Part shown: one piece after another, positions 25,871-39,601 of the stretch
How the letters are laid out: the number at the start of each line of letters is the position of its first letter
Numbering within the stretch: the first letter of the stretch is position 1
Assembly: GCA_035771175.1 (NCBI GenBank)
Contig: CM069593.1
Location: 21,627,956-21,691,955, forward strand
DNA: 64,000 nucleotides
Direction of reading: 5' to 3'
From: Paratinospora sagittata
Taxonomy: Eukaryota > Streptophyta > Magnoliopsida > Ranunculales > Menispermaceae
Notes under the pieces: generated by a model
Told to the model about the DNA's origin: nothing
What the model saw: the letters and a program-made list of their open reading frames with translations, nothing else
Databases searched by the model: none
Program-made: the position numbers and the translations under genes

Positions 25871-26687
25871 ACATCAGACACGTCAGCCATATTACTCTGC
25901 CCCAGTAAGACGTAGTACGCATCAGGTAAATATGCTGACATATTTGGGACATCGATACCGATCTGCCCAATCAGGCATATAGCCCGAGCCCATGGTCGGC
26001 ATACCATATTGGTGAATATCGACCAGACAACCTTAATGTCTGCCAGGTCAACACTAGAGACCATCTGGTCGGCCAACCATATCATGGATCGCCGACCACT
26101 GTCTACAGACCAAATTGCAAATCTTATCTTGGGAGCCAGGCAGACATAATGAGATACTACAGATTGGCGTACCGACTTGTAGAGGTTTCCGACTTCGAGA
26201 TAAATGACGACGAAATGTCCAGATAAGTATATGACGTGATCCACTGCGATAAATTCGGGATCCACTCCTAATCCGACTCTAAAAAGGTTAAGTTTGACTA
26301 TAAAACTAATAAGTAATCTTAATCCTATAAGAATCGTACCAGATCCTACCAGCAATCAAACAGGCTCTCCTAGCACGAGTTGGACTCCTTATTCTACAAT
26401 GACATTACTATAAGGCCAAAGACCTCAAGCCCTCTTTATAAAAAGACCACAATCCCTAAGGGGAAGTTAAGCAACTCTACACCATTCTCGACTTAGTTCA
26501 ATATTACACAGTTCTGAACTAACTTAGGCATCAGAGGGTCTTTGGCCAACACTACACTGGTGCTCTTTACGATATCCTGTATTCTCCTATTTTTCCTTTT
26601 TCAAATAATCAACCTCCGACGATTTCTCCAGCACTCCGACGATTCACCTCTATCGTCTATTAGTGTTGGTTAAATCTTACACCAACA
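25853..26687 (+). mobile_element. Solo LTR, Gypsy-like family A (second copy)
   Basis: Begins TGTTAGACCATATACCG and ends TCTTACACCAACA, with a perfect 5-bp target duplication aacta on both sides (25848-25852 and 26688-26692). Near the 3' end it shares aacttaggcatcagaggg and tctttggcc-acactacac with the LTR at 13871-14560. No internal domain adjoins it, so it is a solo LTR left by recombination. It lies close to the junction between duplication copies A and B. Confidence 0.85.
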
Positions 26688-26717
26688 AACTATTTTACCT
26701 CATGTCTATTAGTGTTG

Positions 26718-27700
26718 GCTGAAATTACTAATGCCCATTCCTGTTCTTTGATTTTTACCACAAACATTTTTATATAAAGGATCACATTACAGGGTATATA
26801 GTAGAGAAATTTTTACCAATAATCAATGGGTATAAAGATTAGAGGAAAAATCTTCCTTAGTTTTATTTTCACCAGATAAATTACATTTGAGACCAATAAT
26901 CATCCATCCACACTAACAACCGAAATGACTAAAGCAAAAAAAATTATTAAAAAGTTCAATGCCTAACAGTAAAATTTTTTGAGAGTACTGTCTTGTCATA
27001 CCTAACAGTAAAATAAAAAAAGATTTGATTTCCTCCCAATGAAAGAACATGCCTGGCTGTAATTATTGAACTTGATCCATTGCTCACTAGTGCTTGTTAA
27101 ATTGATTGGCATCCATTCCTTCTAACAAGTGGAAAAGGCTCAAGCTCCTTGTTAACAAATTAATAGAACACCCTTAGTTGTGAAGGTTTTCCTTTATCCT
27201 CTTTTGACTCTCGCTCACTTCTGTGTAAGGCTTACGTAGGTTTACCTTGTCTATAAAATCTTTATTCGCTCTTTGAATTGTTAGTTAATGTTGCAGAATG
27301 TACTCCAAAAATAAAAATTATTGAAACTCTTAACCCACAGCTCCAGTAACTCTAAAAAAATCCTCTACCTTATAAAAAAACACAAATGAATGAAACTTAA
27401 ACTCAACCTCTCGGTTAAGTCACACCAGTATAACATGACGAAGGCTGCTAGTTTAAATTAAAAAATAACATGTCCATATAATTTCGGGTAGAATTATTCT
27501 AAATATGCCGACAAAATACATTTTTTTGTACCTACTTGTTATGTGAAAAATTTATAAAACATGTGGATAAAGAATACTTTTTGTGATTAAACTTAGAATT
27601 ACCATTGCATATATCATTAAATTTTTCCTTATAATGGAAAAAGCTTCCCGCATCAAATATGCTTTTTAATCTTTCTTATTAATACCTATTTTAACTATTC
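26718..27700. repeat. Tandem segmental duplication, copy B
   Basis: The second copy of 24547-25770, starting gctgaaattactaatgccc and ending near tttttaatctttcttattaa. It is about 240 bp shorter owing to internal deletions. No gene seen. Confidence 0.85.
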
Positions 27701-30700
27701 TAACACAAAAAAAGGTAACATAATAATTCTTTTGTTGGGATAATTACATGACCAATGGAATGTTTGAAATTTATTTTCCTTTTGATTTGAAAAGAAAATT
27801 CTAATTGTTTATCAACATAGACCTTAAAAAAAAATCTAACTTAGACAGAAAAAAAAGGTTTAAAAAAAAGCATTTTTTTTAATTATCTAATATTTAAAGT
27901 TTAAGATTCAATGATTAACGTAAGAGCTTATCAACTTAACTAAATAATATTTTTAGAAAAATAAAGTTGGACCAAACCGATATATTTACAGTTTTATATT
28001 TTGAGGCAGAACAGAAGAATTAATCGTGTGCATGACAAGTGAGTCCAAAATGCAATAATTCAAGAAATTCGCAAGTCCCTTTCTTTTCAAACCCTCACGT
28101 CCACGTACATCAACTTTACTCGAGTCTACATCTCGTATTTCTATCGTTTTCTCCGCTTCATAAAAGAAGAGCACGTCCAGCAGCCTGCACCAGAGGTCTT
28201 TCACACGGGCCAAAAATACACGTGCTCCAATTAGTCAATGTCCAGCCCTTAAAATAAACCTCTACAATTATTGTCGGTTTTCTAGTAGCCTCATGCAAAT
28301 ATATGCTTTTCATAAGCTTTCTTTTTTAAAAAAATATTTTTAATATTATTACAATTAATTTTACCTTAACGTGTGCTCATACCCATCCTTAATTTCGCTC
28401 ACTCCTAAATTAGGCCATCAGGCCAATTAACGTTCCCATAAAGGGTCATAAAAATTTTTATTTTTCTTTAAGAAAAAAATATTTTGTAAATATGATTTAA
28501 TAAAACTTTTTTATGTATCTTAATTTTAAAAAATACATAATTAACATGATACTGGGCATTCTAAGGTCTAGGATTTTAAACACACTAGGAGAGTAGAGTA
28601 TTACAAACTTTGATATTGTGAAAGACTTTGAATGAAAAACATGTAAAAAAATTTTATGCCAATCTCTTTTAGTATTCTTATTATTGAATGTAATAATGAA
28701 TTTTGTGTTTTAATTATAATGATAGAATTATATAGTATATTCATCAAAAGATTGAATGTTTTTTGAAAAGGTAAAATAGTATTAAGTATAAGATTTATAA
28801 CTGTAAAATTGACATAACTAACCCGATCCACCCAAACCGAATCAAACCGAGCAAATTCAGTTCAGTTTGAATATTAGTTCGGTTCGGCTTTTGGTAAAAA
28901 TAGAAACCAAACCGAAGTTTGCACACCCTAGATAAAGAGGTTTGGATGATTTTAACTATTAAGAATTATTATGATGGTCTTAAACTATTAAAGGTGATTC
29001 TAGTATATGGTAAACACTCGAACATTAATGAATCACCATAAGAACCTTAAAGGAAGGTTGAATGTTCTAAACAAGTAAAAAGTGGATTTAAGACCAGTAA
29101 TATGGGAATAATGAATATAGTTGTATTTAGATGTGTACAATGGTTGAGATGAACTAAGTATGGGTCTATGAATGATAGGAAGTAAGGAACCAGTTGTGGA
29201 CCGAGGTTATTAGTGTAATGTGGTCGAGGATAGATTTGGAAATCGAAACCATAGAATTTCGTCATCCCATCATATGTATATCATCATAGCTAAAAATAGT
29301 ATTTTGGCATCATGAAATCTTGTTTATGATCTTGTTTTGCATAAATGATTGTATATGTTTTATAAATGTCATGCTTAAATTTGATATCATGGAATGCATG
29401 GGTTTTGATGGATGGTGTGTTCTCGTCTTGTTAACTCATGTCCTTTTATTTTAAACGTTTTAAGGTCTACTATTTTTCCTGCTGCACCTTTTTAACTTTT
29501 ACCTATTTTCTTCTTTATTTCTATCACTTTACCTATTTTAATCATAATAATAAAAATAAAAATAAACATAAATTTTTCTATAAAAGTTTTATTTTATTTT
29601 TTATGTTATAATAAAATCATGATTAATTTTATATATAAATGCAAAGATTCAACTTTTAATACATTTTTTAACACTATATATAATATAACTATATTTATTT
29701 TAAAAATATAATTTCTCATAATTAATGCAAATAACATCACATTAATATGAGTCTCAAAATTATGTTAAAAAATAAAATTGGCCTTAACAACAAGGTCTCA
29801 TCAATGAGTTTTAAAATTATATTCAAAAAATAAAATTAGCTTAACATTACCTCTATCTATCTATATGAGAGAGAGAGAGAGAGAGAGAAATCGATAATAT
29901 ATGGAAAATTATAGCGAATCTTGCTTTTTATTGCCAAAGATCTTATATTAATGATACTTAAAAAATTTAAATGAATTATCTGTTTTATCTGTTATTGTAA
30001 AAAGTTAACTTTAATGTTTCAATAATTTCAAGAATAATGATAACTCTTCTACAAAGGAAAACTGCACCCCAAGTAAGACAGTAGGACTCGTACTTCGAGA
30101 CTATCCACCTATTGACTGAGAATTGAGCTACTGGCCGGGCCGGGTGGGGTATTAAAGTAATTTTAATCTATCCTTGGAATCTATTAATCTATTATAATAT
30201 TAATACATAATGATAAATAATTTTATAAAAAAATAAAAGGGGTATAAATATTTTTTATTCAAATACAAAATTATATTTAAAGAATCTTAAATTGAAACGA
30301 GTGCAATTTTAAATATATAAATATATGTATATTTTAATTGCAGGAGAATGTCGAAAGTTCCTTAAAGATTATATATAGTTAGTCATACAAATATATATAT
30401 TTCACTTTTTTACATAAATATATATACTACATCATTCTTTATAGTGACACCGGATTCCACTCATGCACACCTCTTTTTGGCTGATACGACCTAGATTTTC
30501 CATCACATTTTCATATATAAACTAAAGTAACATACTTATAAAACATAAGTGGAAAACACATTAATTTCTTGAAAGCCATCCCATCAAACATTACTGGCTA
30601 GCAAACACAGATTGCTCAAAATGTAAGATTAAAAATACATTAGTCGCTAGCAAACATCAAATACAAACAAGTTCATGAAACAAATCTCTCTCATAAATAT

Positions 30701-31170
30701 TGAGAACTTTCACAGGAAAATTAAATCTTAATATCATGGCCGCGCGTATAGCACTCACAATATATACATGCATAATATATTCCAAGAGATGTAATATATA
30801 GGTTATTATTTAGCATAGATCACGTTAAAAGCTTATGGATTTGAGATTTTATCAACTACATATATATCCAAGTGTTTGGTAGTAACAAAAATATTAATGT
30901 CGGCCAGGACTCTCTATGAACCTGAATGAGAATTTCATTATCATTTCATAATATAGTCAAAGTGACAGGATAGTTACTTGATCATGTAATAAAATCACCC
31001 TACCCATGCATACAACTACTTTCCCATATTATTCCGAACTATGCTAATCCTTGTTAAATTTGTAGCATAAGTGTACAGAAGAACTATGTGATGCATGCCA
31101 CAGTACAACATATATTTGCAAGGTTTTGAGAATATCAAATATGCATATAGATATATGGGGGAAAAAGATT
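27701..31170. other. Intergenic sequence, no protein gene seen
   Basis: AT-rich DNA between the duplication and MIR160. Only short random frames occur. A (GA)n microsatellite lies at 29867-29888. The region 30730-31170 lies downstream of MIR160 in its direction of transcription and may include the 3' end of its primary transcript. Confidence 0.45.
29867..29888. repeat. (GA)n microsatellite
   Basis: An uninterrupted run of GA dinucleotides, about 11 units. Confidence 0.95.
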
Positions 31171-31174
31171 AAGA

Positions 31175-31275
31175 AATGGAAATATGCATGGCTCCTCGCA
31201 CGCCATCCACCAAGGCCATCAAACTCTCTAGATGGACTCTGCAAATGGCATACAGGGAGCCAGGCACATACCCAC
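31175..31275 (-). ncRNA. MIR160: MIR160 precursor (miR160 / miR160*)
   Basis: On the minus strand, 31266-31246 reads TGCCTGGCTCCCTGTATGCC plus A, the exact mature miR160 found across land plants. The opposite arm at 31203-31183 reads GCGTGCGAGGAGCCATGCAT plus A, the usual miR160* with one C-for-A change, and pairs with the 5' arm. A 42-nt loop region separates them, giving a hairpin of about 100 nt with the mature RNA on the 5' arm, as is normal for the family. miR160 directs cleavage of ARF10/16/17-type auxin response factor transcripts. The short reading frames crossing it are incidental. Confidence 0.95.
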
Positions 31276-32823
31276 ATGGAACTTTATACCTCATCATGCA
31301 TCATTCTTCACAAATATGCTTACTGAAAAAAAAGTAGGAGAGAACGGCCATATATATATATATATATCACTGAAGAGCTGCTAGCTGCTGAAGAACCAGA
31401 AGAAGAAGAACCAGAAGAAGAAGAAGAAGAAGAACCAGAAGAAGACAGCACCAGAAGGCTGGTGAGTGTCTCTCTCAGCTAGATGATCTCTATCGAATCT
31501 ATTTAACTCCTAATCAAATGAATTGCATGCCCCACACGCTTCTGCTTTCATCAACACCAAACCCAACTTTAATTTTGCTTTTGCTTACATAAAACAATTG
31601 AAAAACACAGAGCTGATGATCATCAACAAACCCACTCCCACTTCAACCGACACATCTATTTTTCTACTTTTGGTGGGGTTCATATGGGCCTATCTATTAG
31701 CTGAAATTTATTAAAAAAAAAAAGAAAAAAAAAGAAAAGAAAAGTAGTAGCTAGTACTACTCTTGAAAGAAGATTGGTGTTTTGCAGCCTAGCTAATATA
31801 AATAAAGATCATGTAGAGAGATCATCAGTACTACTAAAAACATTAAAGAAAGAAAAGGAAGAAAGAAGAGATGACGAGCATGATGTGGGGTTGGACTACT
31901 AACTGCGCAATTTCCTTAGCCGCTTAGTGTTTTTGAAATCTTTTCACTTTTTCTTTCTTTTTTTTTTCTTTGGGTCGTAAAGCAAAGTAAAGCAAAGCAA
32001 AGCAAATGCTCTATACCTACCTACTTTTCTCTCTTCTGAAACGAATTTGTCTGGAAGCGCTTGGAAGACTTGGGATTCCTCTCTGCTAAATCCCACTTTT
32101 GCTATACTAATTGCTTCCCCAATGTATTATTCTATATTATTAGAGAATTTCAGCTGCAGTAGTGCTGCCTGCTGACCCACTAAAGTCGATAATAATAAAG
32201 CCTAATTGGGTGGTTTTGAACTTTCAAATTATACAAGCAGAGGTGCATGGGCACAACTTTATATGTTTTTTATTATTTTTTGAAGGCACCTAAACTTGTG
32301 TCCATTCATGTTGTACCCCATTGTTGAATTTACTTAATATCTATCTAACTAGCTATATAACTAATTAATATATATGGACCTGTTGAGGGGCTGCTTTATT
32401 GATCCAGGGCAACAAGGATAGTGCTTCCTCTTATATCCACTACCAGTAATTAGATCAATGCTAAATAATTTAATAAAATGATCTCTATGGTGTCCTATCT
32501 GCTACATCCATTGTGCTTATGGATGTGTGAACTGTCTCTTTCTGAACCATATTCCATATTCCATGTGTTCCATCCTTAACTTGCAGGACTATCCAGGCTA
32601 GCTACCAATCTGTAGGAGACTCCAGCTTTACTGGTTTCATAGTAAATGGGACAAAGTACAATTAAGAAAAAAAAAAAAAAAATGGAAAAGACAGGTTGAT
32701 GTTACTATCAGCTTTATTATTGACATATAATAATATTTTATGTGTCATATCGGATAAATACAAATTATTAAACCTTTTTTTTCTTGGTAATAGAAAAACC
32801 ATACTCAGATGATGACATCTAAG

Positions 32824-32866
32824 TATATATATATATATATATATTTATTTATTTATTTATTTATTG
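32824..32866. repeat. (TA)n followed by (TTTA)n microsatellite
   Basis: A run of TA dinucleotides followed by TTTA tetranucleotides. Confidence 0.9.
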
Positions 32867-34690
32867 GATAAGGATATATCGGAACTCTCTATCTTTTCAA
32901 TAACATGGTAACTAACTGTTATATTATAGTCTCTTCAACAAGAAATTACTTTTTGAAGAACTTTGATGAAGTACTAATTATATACCACATTTTGTGTAGA
33001 GATCCACAAAATTGAAAAAAGTAGAGGACGACTTAATAAAATAAAAATAATTAAGAACTATATAATTACTTAATTTTAATTTAATTGTCATTTTAACACC
33101 TCACAAAATAGAGCGGAGAAAATAAATTTATATATTTAATTCTATGTAATTAAAAAAATACTTAATTGAGTTCAATATATTTTATATACAGTTGTTATTC
33201 CATTACGAAAAAAATGATAAATCTGCATATTAATTAATTTTAACATTTTCATTATGTCATCTTTTGGGCTAACTACAGTTCGTACATATGTATACATATA
33301 ACGAAAATTATAATTAACTGTAAATATAACTAACTATGTCGTTATGCATATATATATATATATATATTAGGATATATAGTACATGTATATTTAATGAAAT
33401 TAAACTATGATACTTAAAAGAGAAAAAAAAAATACAAATAAAAATAAAAATGAAAGAAAGTTAAGTAAATAAAAGGGTCCTTGTACTTGAACTTACATAC
33501 TTCAAATATATATATATATAATAAGAGAGGTGTTAAAAGTTGAGTAATGGGTTGAGTTGATTTAACATTTCTCTTTTTATTTCACCAAATAAAAATCAGT
33601 AGAGTCTATCTCCAAGAACTAAATGTACGAGTACACTTTAATAAAAATATTTGTATGAATATTGTTAATTAAATATTTAAATTTTATCTTTTGACCTTTT
33701 GAAGTTAAGGAAAATCCAAAAGTACTAAGAGTGGTTTCACGTGTTTCAACAGAAGCAGTGTCTACGGAAGGGAGAGGAGATGTATGGAGAGAGAGTGGAG
33801 ACGGGAGTGAAAGAAAGCATGCAGATTAATTGCAGGGTCAAAAAGAAGGCCACGTTATGCTGCCAAAATGACAGTCGTCAACCCCAACATCGAGGTTATA
33901 TAGGTTCCATGAATGTAGAATAATAGAGGGATATTCATATTCCAAATATAATTAATTACTTAACTAAGAAACTCATTACTTATATATATATACCTTAAAT
34001 TTTATTTTATTTTATTTTTAAAAAGAATTCATCGATTACAGAGCTGCCAAGAAATATCTCTCTACCCTCTCATTCTCTCTGTCTATACTAAGTGGTATAT
34101 AAAATGGCCCTATATGCGTGCCTGCCGGCCTTGTTGTTTGGATTTTGGACTCACTCAAAAAAGCCTCAGGTTGTGCTGTGCGGTGCGGTGCCCATATACA
34201 ACACACTTACCAAACGCCTGCAAAATCATTTTAATTTGCTGAGAAAAAACTTTCGGAAAAGCCATAGCAAACTAGTTTAAAATAATATAAAATAGAATAA
34301 TTAAGAAATATAACTATTCATAATCTAATATGTCAATTTCAACTTATGATTAAACATTGGTAGAAGGATTACCCATTACTATTACTATTATTATTATTAT
34401 TATTATATATAAAAGAAAAAAAAATAAAAATAAAAATAAAAATGTTAGATAAAATGGTCAAAATAGGGGGTTAGACTGAGGAGAGAGTCGCGACTTTTGA
34501 GGCGGTCGGCCACGTAAAAGACGCACAGTAGCAATGCTCCAGTGCGCAGTAGGTGCCACCTCATTTACGAAATGATTGTGCTTTGCTCTTTTGGGTACAC
34601 GAGGGCTTTACAGTTTACTGTTTACACCACTAGCCAAAACTCAAAAGGCCAGGGGAGGACGGGCCGGGCGACCTTTAACATCATTACCAA

Positions 34691-34728
34691 TTTCTTTCTT
34701 TCTTTCTTTCTTTCTCTCTTTCTTTCTC
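34691..34728. repeat. (CTTT)n pyrimidine microsatellite
   Basis: Repeated CTTT/CTCT units within the GC- and CT-rich zone upstream of MIR160. Confidence 0.9.
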
Positions 34729-35040
34729 GCCTGTTGCTTATGAGATCTGCGTCTCTTCTTCTCTTTTTCTTTCTTTTGGTCTTTATTTTATAAGATTCGC
34801 ATGCTCACTTATCCCGACCAGCGCCTCATTCATTACGGCCGCAGCTGCTGTCGGACGCTTCATCTTGTCCCGCCCCACCCACCTGCCACCTGCCACCTGC
34901 CACACCCCCATTGCCATTGTGTTTCCCAATCATTTCCTTCTTCTATAACACTCTCCCTCTGTTATATAACCCACACTGTCCCTATCTATGCCACTATTAT
35001 TAAAAAGTATTGCTTGGTGCACATCTTAAAATAATAAAAA

Positions 35041-38004
35041 TAAAAATAAAACGTTAACCTTACTGTAAAAATTACAATTACAAATATAACCAATACCTTT
35101 TGATATATAATTTATACATCTTAATAGGTATAATAAATAATTTAATGACATTAAAAATATAATTATAATTATAATTATATTTTTTATATAATTAAATTAA
35201 TATTTTTCAAAATAAAAAATACAAACTTAAGTAACGTGACAACACAAACACTTTTGATGAAACATTGTACCTTTAAAGTTAAAATTATTCAAGGATTGTA
35301 TGTGTTTCAACATCACCCTAGTTGAGTTTTTTTTTTTTTTTTCTTTATATGTTCATTGAGAATTACCCTGTTAAAAAGTTGTTGAAGTAGAAAACCCTAC
35401 TGTCTCAACAAATATTGTGCGAAGGTATACCCTTACTGCTCAAGTGACAAGTCTATGTCTATTTTATTTCTAAATAATTTAAAATATATATGTAGGGGCG
35501 ACTTTAAGTAGGCAAACGACACTGACTTTCTTTAGATCACCCTAAACCCCAACCATACTTAGGAAAGATATAATTAAATGTGTACTACATATTAATTCTA
35601 TTTTTTCAAGTTTTGAGAAAGCAGATTAGGTATTATGCTTTTTTTTAATATGGTTTTTTTTTTTTTTTTGTCAAATGTTATATCTTTGTCTTTGCTAGCC
35701 AAAAATCCAATATCTTTGAATGAATTAAAAAATAAAAATAAAACTGATCCATTTATTCAAAATTAAATAGGATAAATAACATAAAGAATTACATGTAAGG
35801 AGCACAAATTTAGAAAATACACTTCGAGCATTAAAAAGTAGAAGAAAATGTAAGAGTTGTAAAAAACGTTAGCCTATTAAATTACTCTATATAAGCTCTT
35901 GCATTAAGACTATATTTTAAAAGCGTGCTCCTAAGAAAACGTTAGCCTATTAAACTACTCTTACAAGCTGATGGGTAGCTAGCTCTAAGTTCTTCCGAGG
36001 ATATTCAATTGATGTTTGGGCTAGGGCTTGACCGAGGTGCACGCAAACCCTTAGTCCACCATTTTGCACACTTCTGTTGAATGTATCTTTCTTGATGGTG
36101 TGAGTATTTGTAGTACTCCCATGGCGTACTTTTACTGCTATTAGGGTATTAATAGAGTATCTCGTTTCCTTTGACAAAAAAGACTTAACTATATTGATAG
36201 AGCAAAGTAAAGAAAGCAAATTCATTGTTGTCAATCTATGGAATTGAGAAAAGCTTATTGAACATGAAATTATTACACTAACATAATAATAATCTTGACA
36301 TAAAAAATACCATTCTTTTATGTAAACCATTGGCATGACATGAGTGCAGGCACATTTACTCTAGAATGAATGTGGGTTCATGCAATGGACAGGCCTCTGT
36401 TAGTAATGGAGCGTTCCTGCTTGAGCTGTGTAAGGGAGCCAACGTATTTCTGCTTTCTATCAGGCATATGCGACAACAGCATACATCATAATTTGCTTCA
36501 AGAGATGTCACACACAATGTTGTAAAGATATCAACATCAACAAGAAGATATAACTAATAATTATTAATGAAATTATAATCTCATTACTTGTTGATAATGC
36601 TGAAGGATCAAATTAAATATCCTTAACAAAAGAAAAATTCGCAACTATATGAAGTTGGCTATATATGGATTTGCTTGCTTCCTTTCTTCTGCTCTAAGAG
36701 AATAATAGTTCCAACGTCAAAGATCAGTTATATATTAAACACCATTCATCTAAAGCAAGAAATAAAAAAGAAAAACACATGAGAAACTTGTAAAATGTGG
36801 GTAATTTAATGCAGTTTCTCATGTGTTTTTCTTGATGTTCAACTTTTCTTTTCTTTTTTCATTTTTTTTCTTCATTCTCTTATCTTTGAACTTCTCATAC
36901 AATCAATCCTTAACAAGATTTAGAGAAGTAGAAACATTTTTTTGATTCACTCTTCAGCCTCACATTGGTTTCGGGACTAAAGTGGTGGCTTCCCCCTACC
37001 ACTTATTCCCACTTCAATGAGAAGTGAAGGGGTGCACAAGCATTGCCATTCCCTCTCCCTTTCTCGTATTCTTGTCTTTCCTCTTACACAATTTGGATAG
37101 GTCAAAAAAAATTATTGACTTTAAATTAATGATTTATTCTACTCAAACCCAACAACCGAATGACCCGAACCAACAACATGATTGGTTAGTTGAACCTAAT
37201 ATTGTTTGGATATAAGGTTAGTTTGCCACCAGAAAGGATCAGATCAGGTGAGATGTAAGTTCAAAACCAACTCAGCCAGACCCATGCACACCCTAACTAG
37301 CTTGGTAAAAGCATTAATATACAATAAAGAAATAAGTGAAAAAGCAACGGCAAGAGAAAGGTTAATAGATGTCTTTTTCCTAATTTCTGAAAAAAGATCC
37401 TATGAATCACATGACTACAATTTGAACCTAAAATGCGTAAGAAACAACTTAAAAGCATTAGAATTCACAGACAAAAGGACTTCACTTAAACTTCACAAGA
37501 GATTCAAAATGCTACCTACTTATCACATCACAATACAAAAGGCTCCAACAACCAGCCAATTTCAAGGCATCATCATAATATCATATGCAGGGAAGGGAAC
37601 TTAGTTTCCGGGTGAGGAACTGAACGTTGGACTATGAACAGAAGTACATTTCAGTAAGTGAGAGTGAGATAATAGACATACCTTCATTTTCAATCTCTGA
37701 ATCAGAGCTTACCTCATTCATATTTACCCAACCATTGTACAGAAAGGAAAGAACCATTTGACAAACTAGGAAATGTCCATCACTCGCCATGAAATAAAAT
37801 CTGTCAGTCATCATCATTTAAACAGGAAACCAATTTCGACCATTCACAGCCAATCATCCATTTTGGGTTTTCCCCTGCAGATGTCCCACTTGTTGCAATC
37901 AAGGTTAGCAGGTTCCTTTAGTCAAAATTAAGGCTTTTCCTACCATTTAAAACATTTTAGTCTCACCTTTACTAGTATTGGTCATCGAAGCGTTTTCTAT
38001 ACCC
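35041..38004. other. Intergenic sequence, no gene seen
   Basis: AT-rich, with short incidental frames at 35950-36336 (minus) and 37206-37604 (plus) that show no recognisable domain, no codon pattern and no splice-supported extension. A near-palindrome of agaaaaacacatgagaaac and its complement lies near 36770-36830. The last 300 bp probably contain the 3' UTR of the GRIK-derived locus. Confidence 0.45.
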
Positions 38005-39601
38005 TCATAATCTTCCTTCTGACAGCCTTTTAGGCTTGCATACACACAAATGCTGAGGTATTGCCCCAAGTTCTTCAACAACCCAGGGATGTTCAGTTAC
38101 GGCATTCAGGGTCAACCTAAATTCTGGATCTGTAGTACAGAAGTTTACAGGATATGACAATGGGAGGAAGAACAATATTACTGAAAAAGGAGAAAATGAT
38201 ATGCAAAGATGTAGAAGAATACAAATCTTCAGTATTAGAAATATAGAAAGTGTGAAGAGGAAAAGTCACAGGCCTTTGCAAAGATCTCCTTCCAGCAAGT
38301 TCTTCAGTTGCGGATTGATGTCCTTGGGGATTGACAAGGGGTCATTAATAGTCTGAATAAATTAGAAACAGCTCAATGTTAGCAACGCCATTAAAACAGA
38401 TAAATGCAGAAAGAATAAGGATAGGTGCCACATGAAAAACATTTGCAAACCTTATCATATGTCTCCTGTAATGTATCTCCAAGAAATGGGTACTGACCAA
38501 AGACCATTCGGTATAAAGTGACACCCAAAGCCCATGTGTCTGCAGCTTTACCATGATAAATTAGACCTGCCCAGAAAGGGGAAAACCGAATCTTGAAGAG
38601 AACATTTCTACTTTCTTGAGGTGTTGTATCATTATGCATGGTTAAAAATTAAAAGCCTGTTTGCCAGATGAGCTCCTTACCCAAACAGCACTCAGGTGCA
38701 GTAAAAACAGGAGTCCCAGGATATCGTCGAAGCGCATTATTTTCATTCTGCAGATAAGAAAAAGAAATTAGGGACGGAACAAACTAACCACCAAAAAAAA
38801 CTTGGTGCATTCAACACAGTTGAGGAAACAATTACAACTATCAAACTTAGCATTTAAGACACATTGTTGTTTTGATGTCTCTCTCATATTATTTACATTT
38901 CTAACAAAATATTAATTCTATAATTTATATTTTGTTTTGTTTTTTCTAAGAGACTATAAGGAATGGGAGAGAAGACAATATCATTGAGATTCAAGGACCA
39001 AATAGTGTGTCATCAAAACATATATTGATAAATCATTTTGTACGAGTAGGATCTATGAAATTAGGAACTACGAGCAACTTATCAATGTTGTCAAGGAAGT
39101 GCCTAGGCAATTGGCCCTCTCTAGGCATGGTTGTCTGGGTGATGCCCAATGCCTATGGCTAAAAAATGTTTATAAAAAAGGTATCTTCAACTTTTCTTCT
39201 ACTTTTATCTTTCTTGTTTTACACATGAGTACAATGAAGCCAGAAATATGTATTCATCTTCAAAGTCAAAACACATTTTCATTTGAAAAATGCATTATTT
39301 AACAAATAATGAGATGTCTTGTAAGCTAGCATCAAACCCTTTTGAATCTTAATTTCATAAATACCTTTCTAAGATTTAAAAAAACTTTGAATTAGTTCCT
39401 AGGATATATAAGTTCTTTTAAGTTTCAAATCTAATAATTAATCTTATACGCCAAAATGTCATACTAAATTTATTTTAAGTTTTATCGCATAGACCATGCC
39501 TAGGCGACAAAGTGGACTGCAAAAAGTGGATTCAGGTAGCCAACCCACATAGTTGTGAAAAGTTTTATTGAGTTGATATTATTCACAAATATTTTAAGAG
39601 A

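Larger units (their letters stand above)
31276..35040 (-). promoter_or_regulatory. Upstream region of MIR160 (possible primary transcript and promoter)
   Basis: In the direction of MIR160 transcription this is the 5' side. It has a GAA/CCA-rich purine stretch (about 31390-31460), long AT-rich DNA, and at 34480-34980 a more GC-rich, CT-rich zone with CTTT repeats and a triple ctgccac repeat that could be a promoter or 5' leader. No protein gene is seen. The link of this zone to MIR160 is inference from position. Confidence 0.3.

Noticed and set aside
25855..26355. Minus-strand 166-codon frame
   Set aside because: It lies wholly inside the solo LTR and shows no retroelement or host domain.
13871..26687. 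The two family-A LTRs as ends of one long retrotransposon
   Set aside because: Each has its own flanking 5-bp duplication, and the intervening DNA contains another complete element and a host gene.
31044..31277. Minus-strand 77-codon frame across the MIR160 hairpin
   Set aside because: It overlaps the exact miR160 and miR160* arms, has no domain, and is explained by the hairpin's local composition.
37206..37604. Plus-strand 132-codon frame
   Set aside because: Mixed composition but no recognisable domain, no upstream promoter-like sequence and no splice-supported extension; a chance frame is the simplest reading.
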